Shown: one piece after another, positions 52,088 through 62,548 of the stretch
Numbering within the stretch: the stretch's first letter is position 1
How the letters are laid out: each line of letters begins with the position of its first letter
NCBI RefSeq assembly: GCF_008017535.1
Contig: NZ_VRUA01000018.1
Location: 16,401 to 80,400 of the forward strand
DNA: 64,000 bases
Source of the DNA: Ottowia flava
Lineage (GTDB): Bacteria; Pseudomonadota; Gammaproteobacteria; Burkholderiales; Burkholderiaceae_C
Direction: 5' to 3'
Notes under the pieces: generated by a model
What the model saw: only the letters and a program-made list of their open reading frames with translations
Databases searched by the model: none
Told to the model about the DNA's origin: nothing
Position numbers and translations under genes: made by a program

Positions 52088-52520
52088 CGCTGAGCGTCTC
52101 CAGGGGATAGCGGTGAACGCATCCTAGCCGCCGCTGGCGCCATCGAACATGGGGATTTGTCGCACCGGCGACGGGGTAGTCGCGGAGCTTGGCCGCACCG
52201 TCGCTTTGATCTACCAGCGCGGTGGCGGCCCTTAGACACCCCGTCGACGAACGTGCGGCCAGCGGTAGACACTTACCGGCGCGTCGATGTCCGCCAGACA
52301 CGCATCCGGCGACACGGTTCCGTAGCGCTCATCGCAAGCGCGCGCCGTGGGCTCGTGCGGCAGCTTGCGTCCACTCGCCAGAGTCAGTCCGCTGATCGAA
52401 TCACCCAAGCTGGCATCGTCCGCATACCGAGTAACGTGATCGGCTTGGGGTGGACTGGGCCCGCGCGGCGTCGGCCCAAGGTCACAAAAAAATGGGCCGC
52501 TGAAAGCGTGCCCAACGCGC
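52088..52520. other. intergenic region with no assigned gene
   Basis: Between the glnK 3' end and the acyl-CoA synthetase start. On the minus strand one stretch (52420 to 52232) reads protein-like, with DSISGLTLASGRKLPHEP, CDERYG and PVSVYRWPHV, but it has no ATG start or ribosome-binding site; it may be a remnant. A/T-run ACAAAAAAATG near 52485 lies 3' of glnK between GGCCC and GGGCC segments and may contribute to termination. Confidence 0.4.
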
Positions 52521-54587
<2,067 letters not shown>

Positions 54588-54592
54588 GGACA

Positions 54593-55840
54593 GTGTCTGA
54601 AATCGAAATCGGCAAGCATGGTAACGCGCTGCGGTGGCAGGTGGCGGGCGACCCCTCCGCCATCGACCCCGCTGCCTGGGACGCGCTGCTGGCCCGCCAG
54701 CGCACCCCCACCCCCTTCATGCGCCATGCCTACCTGGCGGCGCTGCACAGCAGCGGCAGCGCGGTGCCGGGCACCGGCTGGTCGCCGCGCTTCCTGCTGC
54801 TGTGGGATGGCGACGAACTGGCCGCCGCCTGCCCGATGTACGTCAAGGCGCATTCCTACGGCGAATACGTCTTTGACTGGGCCTGGGCCAACGCCTACGC
54901 CGAGCACGGGCTGCGCTACTACCCCAAGGCGCTGGTGGCCGTGCCTTTCACGCCCGTGCCGGGTTCGCGCCTGCTGGCGCGGGACGCCGCCGCGCGCGCG
55001 GCGCTCCTGCAGGCGTTGATCGCCTATTGCCGCGAGCACCAGCTGTCGTCTCTGCATGTGCTGTACGGCGACGAAGACGATCTGGCGGCCTGCGACGCCG
55101 CCGGCTTGATGCAGCGCGAGCAGATCCAGTTCCATTGGAAGAACGAGAAGCCCGCGCCGGACGGCGTGCCCGCCCAGCCGCTCCAGCCCTTCACCAGCTT
55201 CGACGACTTCCTTGCCTCTCTCTCACAGGACAAGCGCAAGAAGATCCGGCAGGAACGCAAGCGCGTGGCCGACGCGGGCGTGCGCTTTCGCTGGGCGCGC
55301 GGCGCCGACATCGCGGCCGAAGACTGGGCCTTCTTCTACCGCTGCTACGAGCGCACCTACCTGGAACACGGCAACGCGCCCTACCTCACGCCGGCCTTCT
55401 TCGCGCGCATGGCGACCGAGATGGCAGAGGACTGGGTGCTGTTCGTGGCGGAGCACGAAGGCGACCCGATTGCTTGCAGTTTGATAGCTGTCCGCGCAGG
55501 TGGCTGTAGGGCTGGCGACCAAAATGGCTTGGAATCTCCGCCGCCTGTCGCCTACGGCCGTTACTGGGGCGCGCTGGCGCGGGTCGACCGGTTGCACTTC
55601 GAAGCCTGCTACTACCAGCCCATCGAATGGTGCATCGCGCACGGCGTGGTACGGTTCGAGGGCGGCGCGCAGGGCGAACACAAGATGGCCCGCGCGCTGA
55701 TGCCGGTCAGCACGCCCAGCGCGCACTGGCTGGCGCACCCGGCGTTTGCCGACGCGGTGGAGCGCTTTCTGGAGCGCGAGTCCGAAGGTATCGGACACTA
55801 CGTGGAGCATCTGGAGCGCCGCTCGCCATTTCGCCGCTGA
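54593..55840 (+). CDS. GNAT-fold N-acyltransferase (DUF482/peptidogalycan-type) with repeat-encoded insertion
   Basis: Protein of the DUF482/peptidogalycan biosynthesis N-acyltransferase family, 415 aa. Family landmarks include PFMRHAYLAALHSSGS, FLLLWDGDELAAACPMYVK, SYGEYVFDWAWANAY, the KRKKIRQERKRV segment and AYGRYWGALARVDRLHFEAC. Between IACSLIAV and AYGRYWG the protein has ~20 extra residues (about 299-318, RAGGCRAGDQNGLESPPP) encoded by repeat copy 19; the reading frame stays open through the repeat. The GTG start at 54593 lies 5 nt from the divergent nadE start, so a later start or a promoter within nadE is likely. Confidence 0.82.
   Translation: MSEIEIGKHGNALRWQVAGDPSAIDPAAWDALLARQRTPTPFMRHAYLAALHSSGSAVPGTGWSPRFLLLWDGDELAAACPMYVKAHSYGEYVFDWAWANAYAEHGLRYYPKALVAVPFTPVPGSRLLARDAAARAALLQALIAYCREHQLSSLHVLYGDEDDLAACDAAGLMQREQIQFHWKNEKPAPDGVPAQPLQPFTSFDDFLASLSQDKRKKIRQERKRVADAGVRFRWARGADIAAEDWAFFYRCYERTYLEHGNAPYLTPAFFARMATEMAEDWVLFVAEHEGDPIACSLIAVRAGGCRAGDQNGLESPPPVAYGRYWGALARVDRLHFEACYYQPIEWCIAHGVVRFEGGAQGEHKMARALMPVSTPSAHWLAHPAFADAVERFLERESEGIGHYVEHLERRSPFRR
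55469..55537 (-). repeat. ~60-bp interspersed repeat, copy 19, within the acyltransferase gene
   Basis: Nearly full-length: ATTGCTTGCAGTTTGATAGC, TGTCCGCGCAGGTGGCTGTA, GGGCTGGCGACC and AAAATGGCTTGGAATCT. Encodes ~20 residues in frame. Confidence 0.88.
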
Positions 55841-55907
55841 AGGTGGCGCCGGCGGCGTACCGATGCCGCCGACGCAAAACACCCAACAACCCTGCAAGGA
55901 GGACCGC

Positions 55908-57185
55908 ATGGAAGTTCAACTCAACGGCTACTACACGATGATTCTGGCCACCCTGGTGCTGCTGCTCGGGCGCTACCTCGTGGTCAAGGTCAAGTTCCTG
56001 GCGGACTTCAACATTCCCGAGCCGGTGGCGGGCGGGCTGGTGGCCGGCATCATCGTGTACGTGCTCAACCTGGCCTTCGGGCTGACGTTCAAGTTCCAGG
56101 GTGAGTTGCAGACGGCTTTCATGCTGATGTTCTTCTCGTCGATCGGCCTGAGCGCCGATTTCGCGCGCCTGAAGGCTGGCGGCAAACCGCTGGCGATCTT
56201 CCTGGTGGTCGTGGCCGCCTTCATCGTGGTGCAGGACGTGGTGGGCGTGAGTCTGGCCGCCGTGCTGGGGCTGGACCCGCTGATCGGCCTGGTCGCGGGC
56301 TCGATCACCCTGACCGGCGGCCACGGCACGGCGGGCGCCTGGGGGCCGGTGCTGGAAAGCCGCTACGGCATCACCGGCGCCACCACACTGGGCATTGCCA
56401 CCGCCACGTTCGGGCTGGTGGCCGGTGGCCTGATCGGCGGGCCGGTGGCCAAGTACCTGATCAAGAAGATGGGCCACCAGAAACTGCCCCCGCCCACGCA
56501 CCAGACGCAGGCCGAAGCCGTGGCGGCCGCGCAGTCGCTCTACAGCACGCGCCACGCCGAAGGCACCGATCAGCCCGACAACGCCATGTTCGACAAGCCG
56601 GACGAGATCCGCCTGATCACGGCCTCATCCACCATCGAGACGCTGGCGCTGTTTGCCGCCTGCATGGCCTTTGCCGGGCTGATGACAACGGCGACGAAGG
56701 GCACAGCCATCGAACTGCCCACCTTCGTCTGGGCGCTGGGCGGCGGCGTGATCATCCGCAACGTGCTCACGCATTTCTTCCGCTTCGACATGTTCGACCG
56801 CGCGATCGACGTGTTCGGCAACGCCTCGCTGTCGCTGTTCTTGGCGATGGCGCTGTTGTCGCTGCGGCTGTGGGAGCTGACCGACCTGGCGCTGCCCGTG
56901 ATGGTGATCCTGGCCGCGCAGGTCGTGGTGATGATGGCGTATGCGAGCTGGGTCACCTTCAAGGTGATGGGCAGCAACTACGACGCGGCCGTGCTGGCGG
57001 CCGGTCACTGCGGCTTCGGCATGGGCGCCACGCCAACGGCCATCGCCAACATGCAGGCCATCACCGACCGCTACGGCCCGTCGTACAAGGCCTTCCTCAT
57101 CGTGCCAATGGTGGGCGCGTTCTTCGTCGATCTGGTCAACGCCGCGGTGTTGCAGTTGTTCACGCAGCTGCCGTTCTTGCGGTAG
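55908..57185 (+). CDS. gltS: sodium/glutamate symporter
   Basis: GltS-type Na+:glutamate symporter, 425 aa, with about ten hydrophobic segments. GSITLTGGHGTAGAWGPVLE is the family hairpin motif, and its counterpart in the second half is AGHCGFGMGATPTAIANMQA. A strong AAGGAGG precedes the start. It supplies glutamate or couples to nitrogen status alongside the nearby glnK. Confidence 0.94.
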   Translation: MEVQLNGYYTMILATLVLLLGRYLVVKVKFLADFNIPEPVAGGLVAGIIVYVLNLAFGLTFKFQGELQTAFMLMFFSSIGLSADFARLKAGGKPLAIFLVVVAAFIVVQDVVGVSLAAVLGLDPLIGLVAGSITLTGGHGTAGAWGPVLESRYGITGATTLGIATATFGLVAGGLIGGPVAKYLIKKMGHQKLPPPTHQTQAEAVAAAQSLYSTRHAEGTDQPDNAMFDKPDEIRLITASSTIETLALFAACMAFAGLMTTATKGTAIELPTFVWALGGGVIIRNVLTHFFRFDMFDRAIDVFGNASLSLFLAMALLSLRLWELTDLALPVMVILAAQVVVMMAYASWVTFKVMGSNYDAAVLAAGHCGFGMGATPTAIANMQAITDRYGPSYKAFLIVPMVGAFFVDLVNAAVLQLFTQLPFLR

Positions 57186-57247
57186 TTCAGCCGGTCAGTC
57201 TATCCAGTGGCTAGTTGGGTGCCCTTTGCGCGGCCAGCCAAGATAAA

Positions 57248-57284
57248 CGGCGCCGGTCAACCCGAAAAAGGGTCGGCGGCGCCG
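57248..57284. terminator. hairpin between convergent gltS and small secreted-protein genes
   Basis: Stem CGGCGCCG/CGGCGCCG with an inner AACCC/GGGT pair around GAAAAA. No T-run follows, so activity is uncertain; position between convergent genes supports a two-way terminator. Confidence 0.5.
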
Positions 57285-57327
57285 AGGTGTCCGGCAGGGG
57301 GCGAAGCGCGCTAAGCGAGCGCTGCGC

Positions 57328-57654
57328 TCACTCGCGGTCGTGACGCGCCGCGCGCGCATGGCGACGCTGTTGTTTGCTGCCTTTGCGGGGCGCTTCGTAC
57401 ACGACCTGCGCCGTTTTCAGGTCGTAGTAGCGGTCCAGTTCGTCGCCGCAGCGAGGATCGGCGATGCCGAACACCATGGTCGCGCCCTGACCGTAGGCGT
57501 AGGGCACCGTCTGATGCAACTGGTAGGACATGTCGACCGGCGGCGTCGAGCTTTCCGACAGCACATTCCCCTTGGGCCCGAGCACGGTGTAGCAGGCGGC
57601 TTGCGCGCCGGCGGCCAGGATCAGGATGGTGAGGAAGGTGACGGTCTTTTTCAT
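57328..57654 (-). CDS. small exported protein of unknown function
   Basis: Secreted protein, 108 aa. The signal peptide (MKKTVTFLTILILAAGAQA) is clear; the mature part begins ACYTVLGPKGNVLSESSTPP and contains two cysteines (positions about 20 and 68) and DLKTAQVVYE. The C terminus is basic (KGSKQQRRHARAARHDRE). I do not recognise the family by name. Start has no strong ribosome-binding site. Confidence 0.78.
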   Translation of the reverse strand: MKKTVTFLTILILAAGAQAACYTVLGPKGNVLSESSTPPVDMSYQLHQTVPYAYGQGATMVFGIADPRCGDELDRYYDLKTAQVVYEAPRKGSKQQRRHARAARHDRE

Positions 57655-57885
57655 GGTGTGGTTCTGCAACAACTTGTATGCACTTCGCCCGAGTCTGCCC
57701 GTCCCGGCTGGCTTGTCAAGCGGACGGCGCCGTCAGGTCCCGCTCCAGCGGACAAGCGGCGCACGGATGTCGCGCGCGCCCCACGCTGCGGCACCACGCC
57801 TCGCTGAGAAGAAAGCGGCCGCGCGTACAGGCGCTATCGCCCGTGCGGGGCCCGGCCAATCCGCCAGTCTCACAGCCTGCAGGCT

Positions 57886-59295
57886 TCAAGCCGAAGGCGC
57901 AGACCCGAAATGCTCGGCCAGCCGCCGCGCCACGGTCGCTTCCAGTGCCTGGCGTTCGCTGCTGCCGTGGCCGCCCAGCGTCTGGCTCACCACGCCGCGC
58001 TCCCAGCCGGGGTGGCCGCGCGCCGGGCCCAGGGCTTGCACGACGTCCTGCAAGCCATCGTCAACGTGGGCATCGTCCACACGCAGCTTGTCCACGGCGG
58101 CGTGGCCGCGCTGTTCCAGCGCGCGGGCCAGGTCGAGCAGGTGGTCGGCCAACACCAGCAGCACCGGGTCTTCCACCGTCAGCTCCTGCACGCCGTTCAG
58201 GCGGTTTTCCAGCTTGCGCCACAGAGGCCGCCAGCCGCCCGAGGCGGCGCCGCCCAGCGTGGCGCCCAGCGTGGTGGCCGCACCGAGCGACAGGCCGGCC
58301 ATGGCGACGTCGGCCACGGCGCCGATGCCGGCGCCGATCATGGCGCCCAGGCCCAGGCGCTTGCCAGCGGCCATCAGCAGGTCGGGGTTGAACAAATCGT
58401 CCTCCCAGCGGCCGGTCAGCTGGGGCAATTCGTTCAATTCGGCATCGCTGGCGCGAAAAGCGAACACGGCCAGCAAATCGTCGACCGCCCGGCGCGCATG
58501 GCGCCGCACGTCGTCCTGGAAGGCGCGCACAAAGGCCTTCTGGCGCGATTCGTCGGCAAATTCCTCGGCCGGCAGGGCGCGGCGCATGGCGGCCACGTCG
58601 ATCAATGCACTGGCGACCACGCGGCAGGCGGCCAGTCGGCGTTCGCGCGCCTGCTGCGCCAGAGCGTCGACGATGCCGTTCAGCTGCGCTCGGCGCACCG
58701 GCAGCAGCGTGGCCAAGTCGCTGTACAGCTGCTGTTCCGAGCCGTTGAAGGGTGCGACCACGTCGAATTCAACCCGCGCGTGCAGGCCCGCTTCCAGCAG
58801 CATCTGGTGCCACTCATCGCGCCGGCTGTTCAGGTAGCGCACAAAGTTCAGCACCGGCATGACGGGCTTGGCGCACCAGGTCAGGATCTCGATCTCGGCG
58901 CGGAACTTGGGCAGCACCGGCTCGCGCGTGTCGATGACGACCATGGCGGCGTCGGCCTCGCCGATCAGCGCGCGCAGGACTTTGGCCTCTTGCTCGAAGC
59001 TGGCGCGCGCCTCGGGCCCGGCCAGGAAGGCGCGCACCTTGGCCGGGCGCGATTCGCCGTCCAACTGCTGCAAATACTCCAGCAGCGCGACCGAATCCTC
59101 CAGCCCCGGGGTGTCGATGAAGCGCACGGCTTCGCGCCCGTCGATGCGCAGGTCGATCGTCTCGGCGTGGCGCGTGGTGCCGGGGCGGTCAGACACCTCG
59201 CCAAAGTCCACGTTGCGCGTCAGCGTGCGCAGCAGCGAAGTCTTGCCGGCGTTGGTGTGGCCGACGATGGCGATGCGCAGGGGGTCTTGGCTCAT
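57886..59295 (-). CDS. DUF3482-family GTPase
   Basis: Dynamin-like/Era-like small GTPase with DUF3482, 469 aa. G1 is GHTNAGKTS, G3 DTPGLED; switch I region (DRPGTTRHAE) is present. The NKxD motif is not obvious. A glycine/alanine-rich membrane-active segment (about 330-375, GAMIGAGIGAVADVAMAGLS) follows. Its start overlaps the stop of the DUF2868 gene (ATGA). The DUF2868/DUF3482 pair is conserved in proteobacteria; function unknown. Confidence 0.88.
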   Translation of the reverse strand: MSQDPLRIAIVGHTNAGKTSLLRTLTRNVDFGEVSDRPGTTRHAETIDLRIDGREAVRFIDTPGLEDSVALLEYLQQLDGESRPAKVRAFLAGPEARASFEQEAKVLRALIGEADAAMVVIDTREPVLPKFRAEIEILTWCAKPVMPVLNFVRYLNSRRDEWHQMLLEAGLHARVEFDVVAPFNGSEQQLYSDLATLLPVRRAQLNGIVDALAQQARERRLAACRVVASALIDVAAMRRALPAEEFADESRQKAFVRAFQDDVRRHARRAVDDLLAVFAFRASDAELNELPQLTGRWEDDLFNPDLLMAAGKRLGLGAMIGAGIGAVADVAMAGLSLGAATTLGATLGGAASGGWRPLWRKLENRLNGVQELTVEDPVLLVLADHLLDLARALEQRGHAAVDKLRVDDAHVDDGLQDVVQALGPARGHPGWERGVVSQTLGGHGSSERQALEATVARRLAEHFGSAPSA

Positions 59296-60833
59296 GTCTT
59301 GGCCGCCTCGCTGGCGGGCGTGGGGCGCTCGGACGCTATCCATTCGGTAGCTTCCTGCGCAGATGGTTGTAGGGCTACCGCCTCAAAACCTTCAGAATTC
59401 AACCATTGACGCCAACGCTGCAGGCCGGCGCTGTCCGCCGCACCGTCGCTGTCACCCAAGGCGAGCAGCGCGGTGCGACCGGCGGGCCGTGCCGCCTCGC
59501 GCACGAAGCGGGCCGTTCCGCGGTCGGGGCTGCTGCTGGCGTGCACCACGATCAGCAGCGACGCTGGGCGCGTGGCCGCCAGTTGCGCCAGCGCGTCCTG
59601 CCGTTCGCGCGCGCTGCCCGCCAGGCGCAGTGGCACGGCGGAGCCCGCCGGCGTAGCCGGCAAACCGGGCACGGGCCAGGGCTGTTCGGGCGGCAATTCG
59701 AAGCCGATCACCGCCAGCGAGCCCGGCGCGCCGGGCGGGCCGAGCACCGGCGCGGTGGTGCCGGGCGCGTCGGCGCGCTGTTCGGGGTCGATCACCTGCG
59801 GCGGCGGCTCCAGCGCGTCCAGCCGCTGCACGATGCGGCGCACGTACGGGTCGGCCATGTCGACCTGCGCCTGCCGGCGCGTGCCGGCACGCCAACGCGC
59901 CAGGCTCAGCGCAGCCAGCAGCGCGCGCGGCAACAGCCCGTACAGCAGCACGCAGCCCATCAGCCACCACGCCCAGTCGCTCTGCGCACCGCCGCCGGCC
60001 GCGGCCTGGCCGCCCACCGTGCCCATGCGCGCCACGGCGCTGGCGTCCGGCACGGGGAAACCCAGCAGGTGCGGCAGCGCGCCGGTCACCTGCACAAAGC
60101 GTTCAAAAAAGGCGGGGCTGAGGATGGTGGTCTCCCACGTCAGCTGGTAGGCGTGGAAGGCAAAGCCGAACGCCAACACCACCAGCATCAGCCCAAACGC
60201 CAGCGTCCAGATGCCGTGGCTGATGGCGCCGGTCAGCCACACCAGCAGGCGTTGGCGCGACAGCAGCGCCGTGGCCGACTGCAGCAGCGCCAGCGCGTGC
60301 GGCCCGCGGTCGATTGGCAGCCGCGCGGTCAACCACAAGGCCATCCGCCCCAGCGACCAGCCTCCGCCCTGCCCGCCAGACAGCAGCAGGCTGGCCAGCC
60401 AGAAGAACAGCGTCACGAAATGCAGCCCCAGCAGGCTGACGAACGCCGCCACCGCGTTGATGCTGCGCCCCTCGCCCACCACGGCGCGCGCCGTGCCCAG
60501 GCTGGCGAATGCGACCAGCGCGGCCAGCACCAGCAGCACGCCCCAACCCACCGGCCGCCAGCGCGCCAGCTCGGTCGGCAGGCCCAGCCGCTCGCCCAGC
60601 AGCCAAGCGCGCTGCAGCACCTGCGCCGCGCGCCCGCGCCGGGCGTGAAAGGCCTGCTGCAATTCAGAAGCATCGTCCAGCGGGCCGGCCGCTTCGATGC
60701 GCTGCACCGCGTCCATCACCAGCGCGCTGGCCAGCGGGCTGGCGGGCAGGTCAGCGGCGGGCGCGGCCACGGCCGAAGCCATGTCGGCACGCGCGCTGGC
60801 GGGTGGGGTCGAGGTCGTCGGGGCAGATCGCAT
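59292..60833 (-). CDS. DUF2868 membrane protein
   Basis: DUF2868 protein, 513 aa, with about five hydrophobic segments (in residues 95-310) and a C-terminal soluble Rossmann-like segment (LLIVVHASSSPDRGTARFV). It is co-translated with the GTPase. The C-terminal residues about 481-500 (EGFEAVALQPSAQEATEWIA) are encoded by repeat copy 20. The start at 60833 (ATG) is used; a TTG 6 nt earlier is possible. Confidence 0.85.
   Translation of the reverse strand: MRSAPTTSTPPASARADMASAVAAPAADLPASPLASALVMDAVQRIEAAGPLDDASELQQAFHARRGRAAQVLQRAWLLGERLGLPTELARWRPVGWGVLLVLAALVAFASLGTARAVVGEGRSINAVAAFVSLLGLHFVTLFFWLASLLLSGGQGGGWSLGRMALWLTARLPIDRGPHALALLQSATALLSRQRLLVWLTGAISHGIWTLAFGLMLVVLAFGFAFHAYQLTWETTILSPAFFERFVQVTGALPHLLGFPVPDASAVARMGTVGGQAAAGGGAQSDWAWWLMGCVLLYGLLPRALLAALSLARWRAGTRRQAQVDMADPYVRRIVQRLDALEPPPQVIDPEQRADAPGTTAPVLGPPGAPGSLAVIGFELPPEQPWPVPGLPATPAGSAVPLRLAGSARERQDALAQLAATRPASLLIVVHASSSPDRGTARFVREAARPAGRTALLALGDSDGAADSAGLQRWRQWLNSEGFEAVALQPSAQEATEWIASERPTPASEAAKT
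59334..59392 (-). repeat. ~60-bp interspersed repeat, copy 20, at the 3' end of the DUF2868 gene
   Basis: GCTATCCATTCGGTAGC, TTCCTGCGCAGATGGTTGTA and GGGCTACCGCCTCAAAACC. Full-length copy read through in frame by the gene. Confidence 0.85.
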
Positions 60834-60884
60834 GGTCAATCGGCGGGATTATCCCCGGCCGGCTGCGGCACTCAGGCGCCCGCG

Positions 60885-60960
60885 CTTTGCTATTCCATTA
60901 ATAGCTGGTTGCGCCGATGGTTGTAGGGCTGGAGAGCGATTTTTCTCCAAGCCTCCGTTT
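60885..60960 (-). repeat. ~60-bp interspersed repeat, copy 21
   Basis: TTTGCTATTCCATTAATAGC, TGGTTGCGCCGATGGTTGTA, GGGCTGGAGAGCGATTTTTC. Full-length, intergenic. Confidence 0.88.
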
Positions 60961-60979
60961 CAACCGATTCCTCGGCTCT

Positions 60980-61378
60980 TCAGCCCTCGCCCCGGTCTTT
61001 GGCCGCCAACTCAACAAACTGCCCGCGCAACGCATCCAGTTCGGCTTCGTCCAGGTCTTCCAGTACCAGCATGCGGTTGCGCGCCGCGTCCACGGCGCGG
61101 ATCAGCTCGTCCAGCTTGATCTGCAGCAGCGCCTCGGTTTCGGTGTTCTGGCTGCCCTGGATCAGGAACACCATCAGAAAGGTGACGATGGTGGTGCCGG
61201 TATTGATCACCAGCTGCCAGGTCTCGCTGAAGTGAAAGAAGGGGCCCGTGACGGCCCAGATGAGCACCAGCGCGCAGGCCAACACGAAGCTGCCCGAATG
61301 GCCGGCGATGCGTGACACCTTGCGCGACACGCGCGCAAAGCGCGAACGGGGGTGGGAAACGGTTGGAGAAATGGCCAT
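60980..61378 (-). CDS. low-affinity iron permease-family membrane protein
   Basis: Small membrane protein, 132 aa, of the low-affinity iron permease family (PF04120 type): FVLACALVLIWAVTGPFFHF, SETWQLVINTGTTIVTFLMV and FLIQGSQNTETEALLQIKLD are the family blocks. GGAGG precedes the start. Iron transport by bacterial members is doubtful. It is downstream of CsbD and separated by a terminator. Confidence 0.9.
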   Translation of the reverse strand: MAISPTVSHPRSRFARVSRKVSRIAGHSGSFVLACALVLIWAVTGPFFHFSETWQLVINTGTTIVTFLMVFLIQGSQNTETEALLQIKLDELIRAVDAARNRMLVLEDLDEAELDALRGQFVELAAKDRGEG

Positions 61379-61433
61379 GTGACGCCTCCATGCCGCTGGC
61401 GCCATCGCTTGCGACCTTGCGCGGCGGCGCCAG

Positions 61434-61458
61434 AGAAAAAGCCCGCACGGGGCGGGCT
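61434..61458 (-). terminator. rho-independent terminator after the csbD-type gene
   Basis: On the minus strand the stem AGCCCGC/GCGGGCT with a 5-nt loop is followed by TTTTTC. It lies 74 nt past the CsbD stop, so it closes the small stress-gene transcript. Confidence 0.85.
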
Positions 61459-61531
61459 GCGTAGCGATTCGGTCAGTTTGCGGGCGTCCAGCGCTGGGGG
61501 CGCGCGGCAGCGCCCAACTGCCGCCAAGCGC

Positions 61532-61741
61532 TTACCAGGTGTACTTATTGGCGGTTTCCCAGTCCTTCACCTGCTGCTCGGCGATGTCGCGCTCAATGCC
61601 TTCGCGCTCCTGCAGGCGGCCGACCAGTTGCTCACGCTGACCATTGATCACGTCCAGATCGTCGTCGGTGAGTTTGCCCCACTGCTCTTTGACCTTGCCT
61701 TTGAATTGCGTCCAGTTGCCTTTGATAGTGTCACCGTTCAT
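61532..61741 (-). CDS. CsbD-family stress protein
   Basis: CsbD-like protein, 69 aa: NWTQFKGKVKEQWGKLTDDD and GRLQEREGIERDIAEQQVKD are the family blocks. Highly charged, helical, cytoplasmic; expressed in general stress responses in many bacteria. AGGAG precedes the start. It follows the glutamine/proline-rich peptide gene by 49 nt on the same strand. Confidence 0.92.
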   Translation of the reverse strand: MNGDTIKGNWTQFKGKVKEQWGKLTDDDLDVINGQREQLVGRLQEREGIERDIAEQQVKDWETANKYTW

Positions 61742-61790
61742 GAGAAATCTCCTAGAAAGTTGAGTAGAGGTACGGAAGTTGCGCGCCGCG

Positions 61791-61940
61791 TCAGGGTTGC
61801 TTGTTGGGCTGCTGGCCTTGCCCGGGCTGTTGCTGACCCTGACCGGGCTTCTGGTTGGGGTTCTGCTGTTGCTGCTGCCCGGGGCTGGGCTGCTGGCCCG
61901 GCTGCTGCTGGGGGTTCTGGTTGGGGTTTTGATTGGCCAT
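61791..61940 (-). CDS. Gln/Pro/Asn-rich low-complexity small protein
   Basis: A 49-aa protein made almost only of Gln, Pro, Asn, Gly and Lys (MANQNPNQNPQQQPGQQPSP start), with repeated PGQ and NPNQ units. It has a good AGGAG site 6 nt before the start and lies in front of csbD, so it is likely translated. No hydrophobic segment. Such composition is typical of intrinsically disordered stress proteins; function unknown. Confidence 0.7.
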   Translation of the reverse strand: MANQNPNQNPQQQPGQQPSPGQQQQQNPNQKPGQGQQQPGQGQQPNKQP

Positions 61941-62003
61941 GGTGGTCTCCTGACTGCGAAGCAAGATGGCTTCAACGCCACCGTACCGCCATGCCCCCGG
62001 GTG

Positions 62004-62019
62004 GTCCGTAGTCACGGAC
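62004..62019. promoter_or_regulatory. 16-nt dyad in the divergent stress-gene gap
   Basis: GTCCGT-AGTC-ACGGAC, perfect 6-bp arms. It lies in the 244-nt gap between the divergent low-complexity peptide gene and the DUF1328 gene. Could be an operator or a hairpin; no factor is suggested. Confidence 0.35.
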
Positions 62020-62077
62020 TGGGGCGCCCTGTAGGACCAGACCCCCCATATAAGGGATAGACAAAAAACCATACTTT

Positions 62078-62093
62078 ATGGCTGAAAAGCCAT
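62078..62093. other. small hairpin in the divergent stress-gene gap
   Basis: ATGGCT-GAAA-AGCCAT, a stable tetraloop-type stem, 92 nt upstream of the DUF1328 start. Preceded on the plus strand by CATACTTT. Confidence 0.4.
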
Positions 62094-62184
62094 CGCCACA
62101 CATGCCTGGTGCGCCGCGTCCTACAGCCGCGGGTATACGTCCTGACTAGATTCAAGGCACCACAACCAAACAAGGAGCCATCCC

Positions 62185-62361
62185 ATGCTGACCTGGGCCA
62201 TCATCTTCGCCGTGATCGCGGTCGTCGCCGGCGTGTTGGGCTTTGGCGGCGTCGCGTCAGGCGCCGCGGGAATCGCCAAGACTCTGTTCTTCCTGTTCAT
62301 TGCCATTGCGGTGGTGCTCTTCATTCTGTCGGTGTTGGGCATTGGCGCCGTGGCGCTGTAG
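62185..62361 (+). CDS. DUF1328 small membrane protein
   Basis: Hydrophobic protein, 58 aa, with two membrane helices: [20 protein letters not shown] and [20 protein letters not shown]. The [12 protein letters not shown] turn is typical of the DUF1328/YtjA family. AAGGAG lies 9 nt before the start. It is commonly found with CsbD-type stress genes; function unknown. Confidence 0.92.
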   Translation: MLTWAIIFAVIAVVAGVLGFGGVASGAAGIAKTLFFLFIAIAVVLFILSVLGIGAVAL

Positions 62362-62548
62362 ACCCCGCAAAGTGCAGCGAAGGGGCTCGCATGCCCCTGC
62401 TGTTCGGACGACGCGCCGCGCTTGCTGACGAAGCACCTCACTGGCAAGCGATGGCCGGCCCCACGGCGCTCGGCTCACGCTTCACCGCATTCGGCCCTTG
62501 TCTTGACCTGATCAGCGCCCGTGGCGCCGCGCTGCTACCCTCGGCGCC

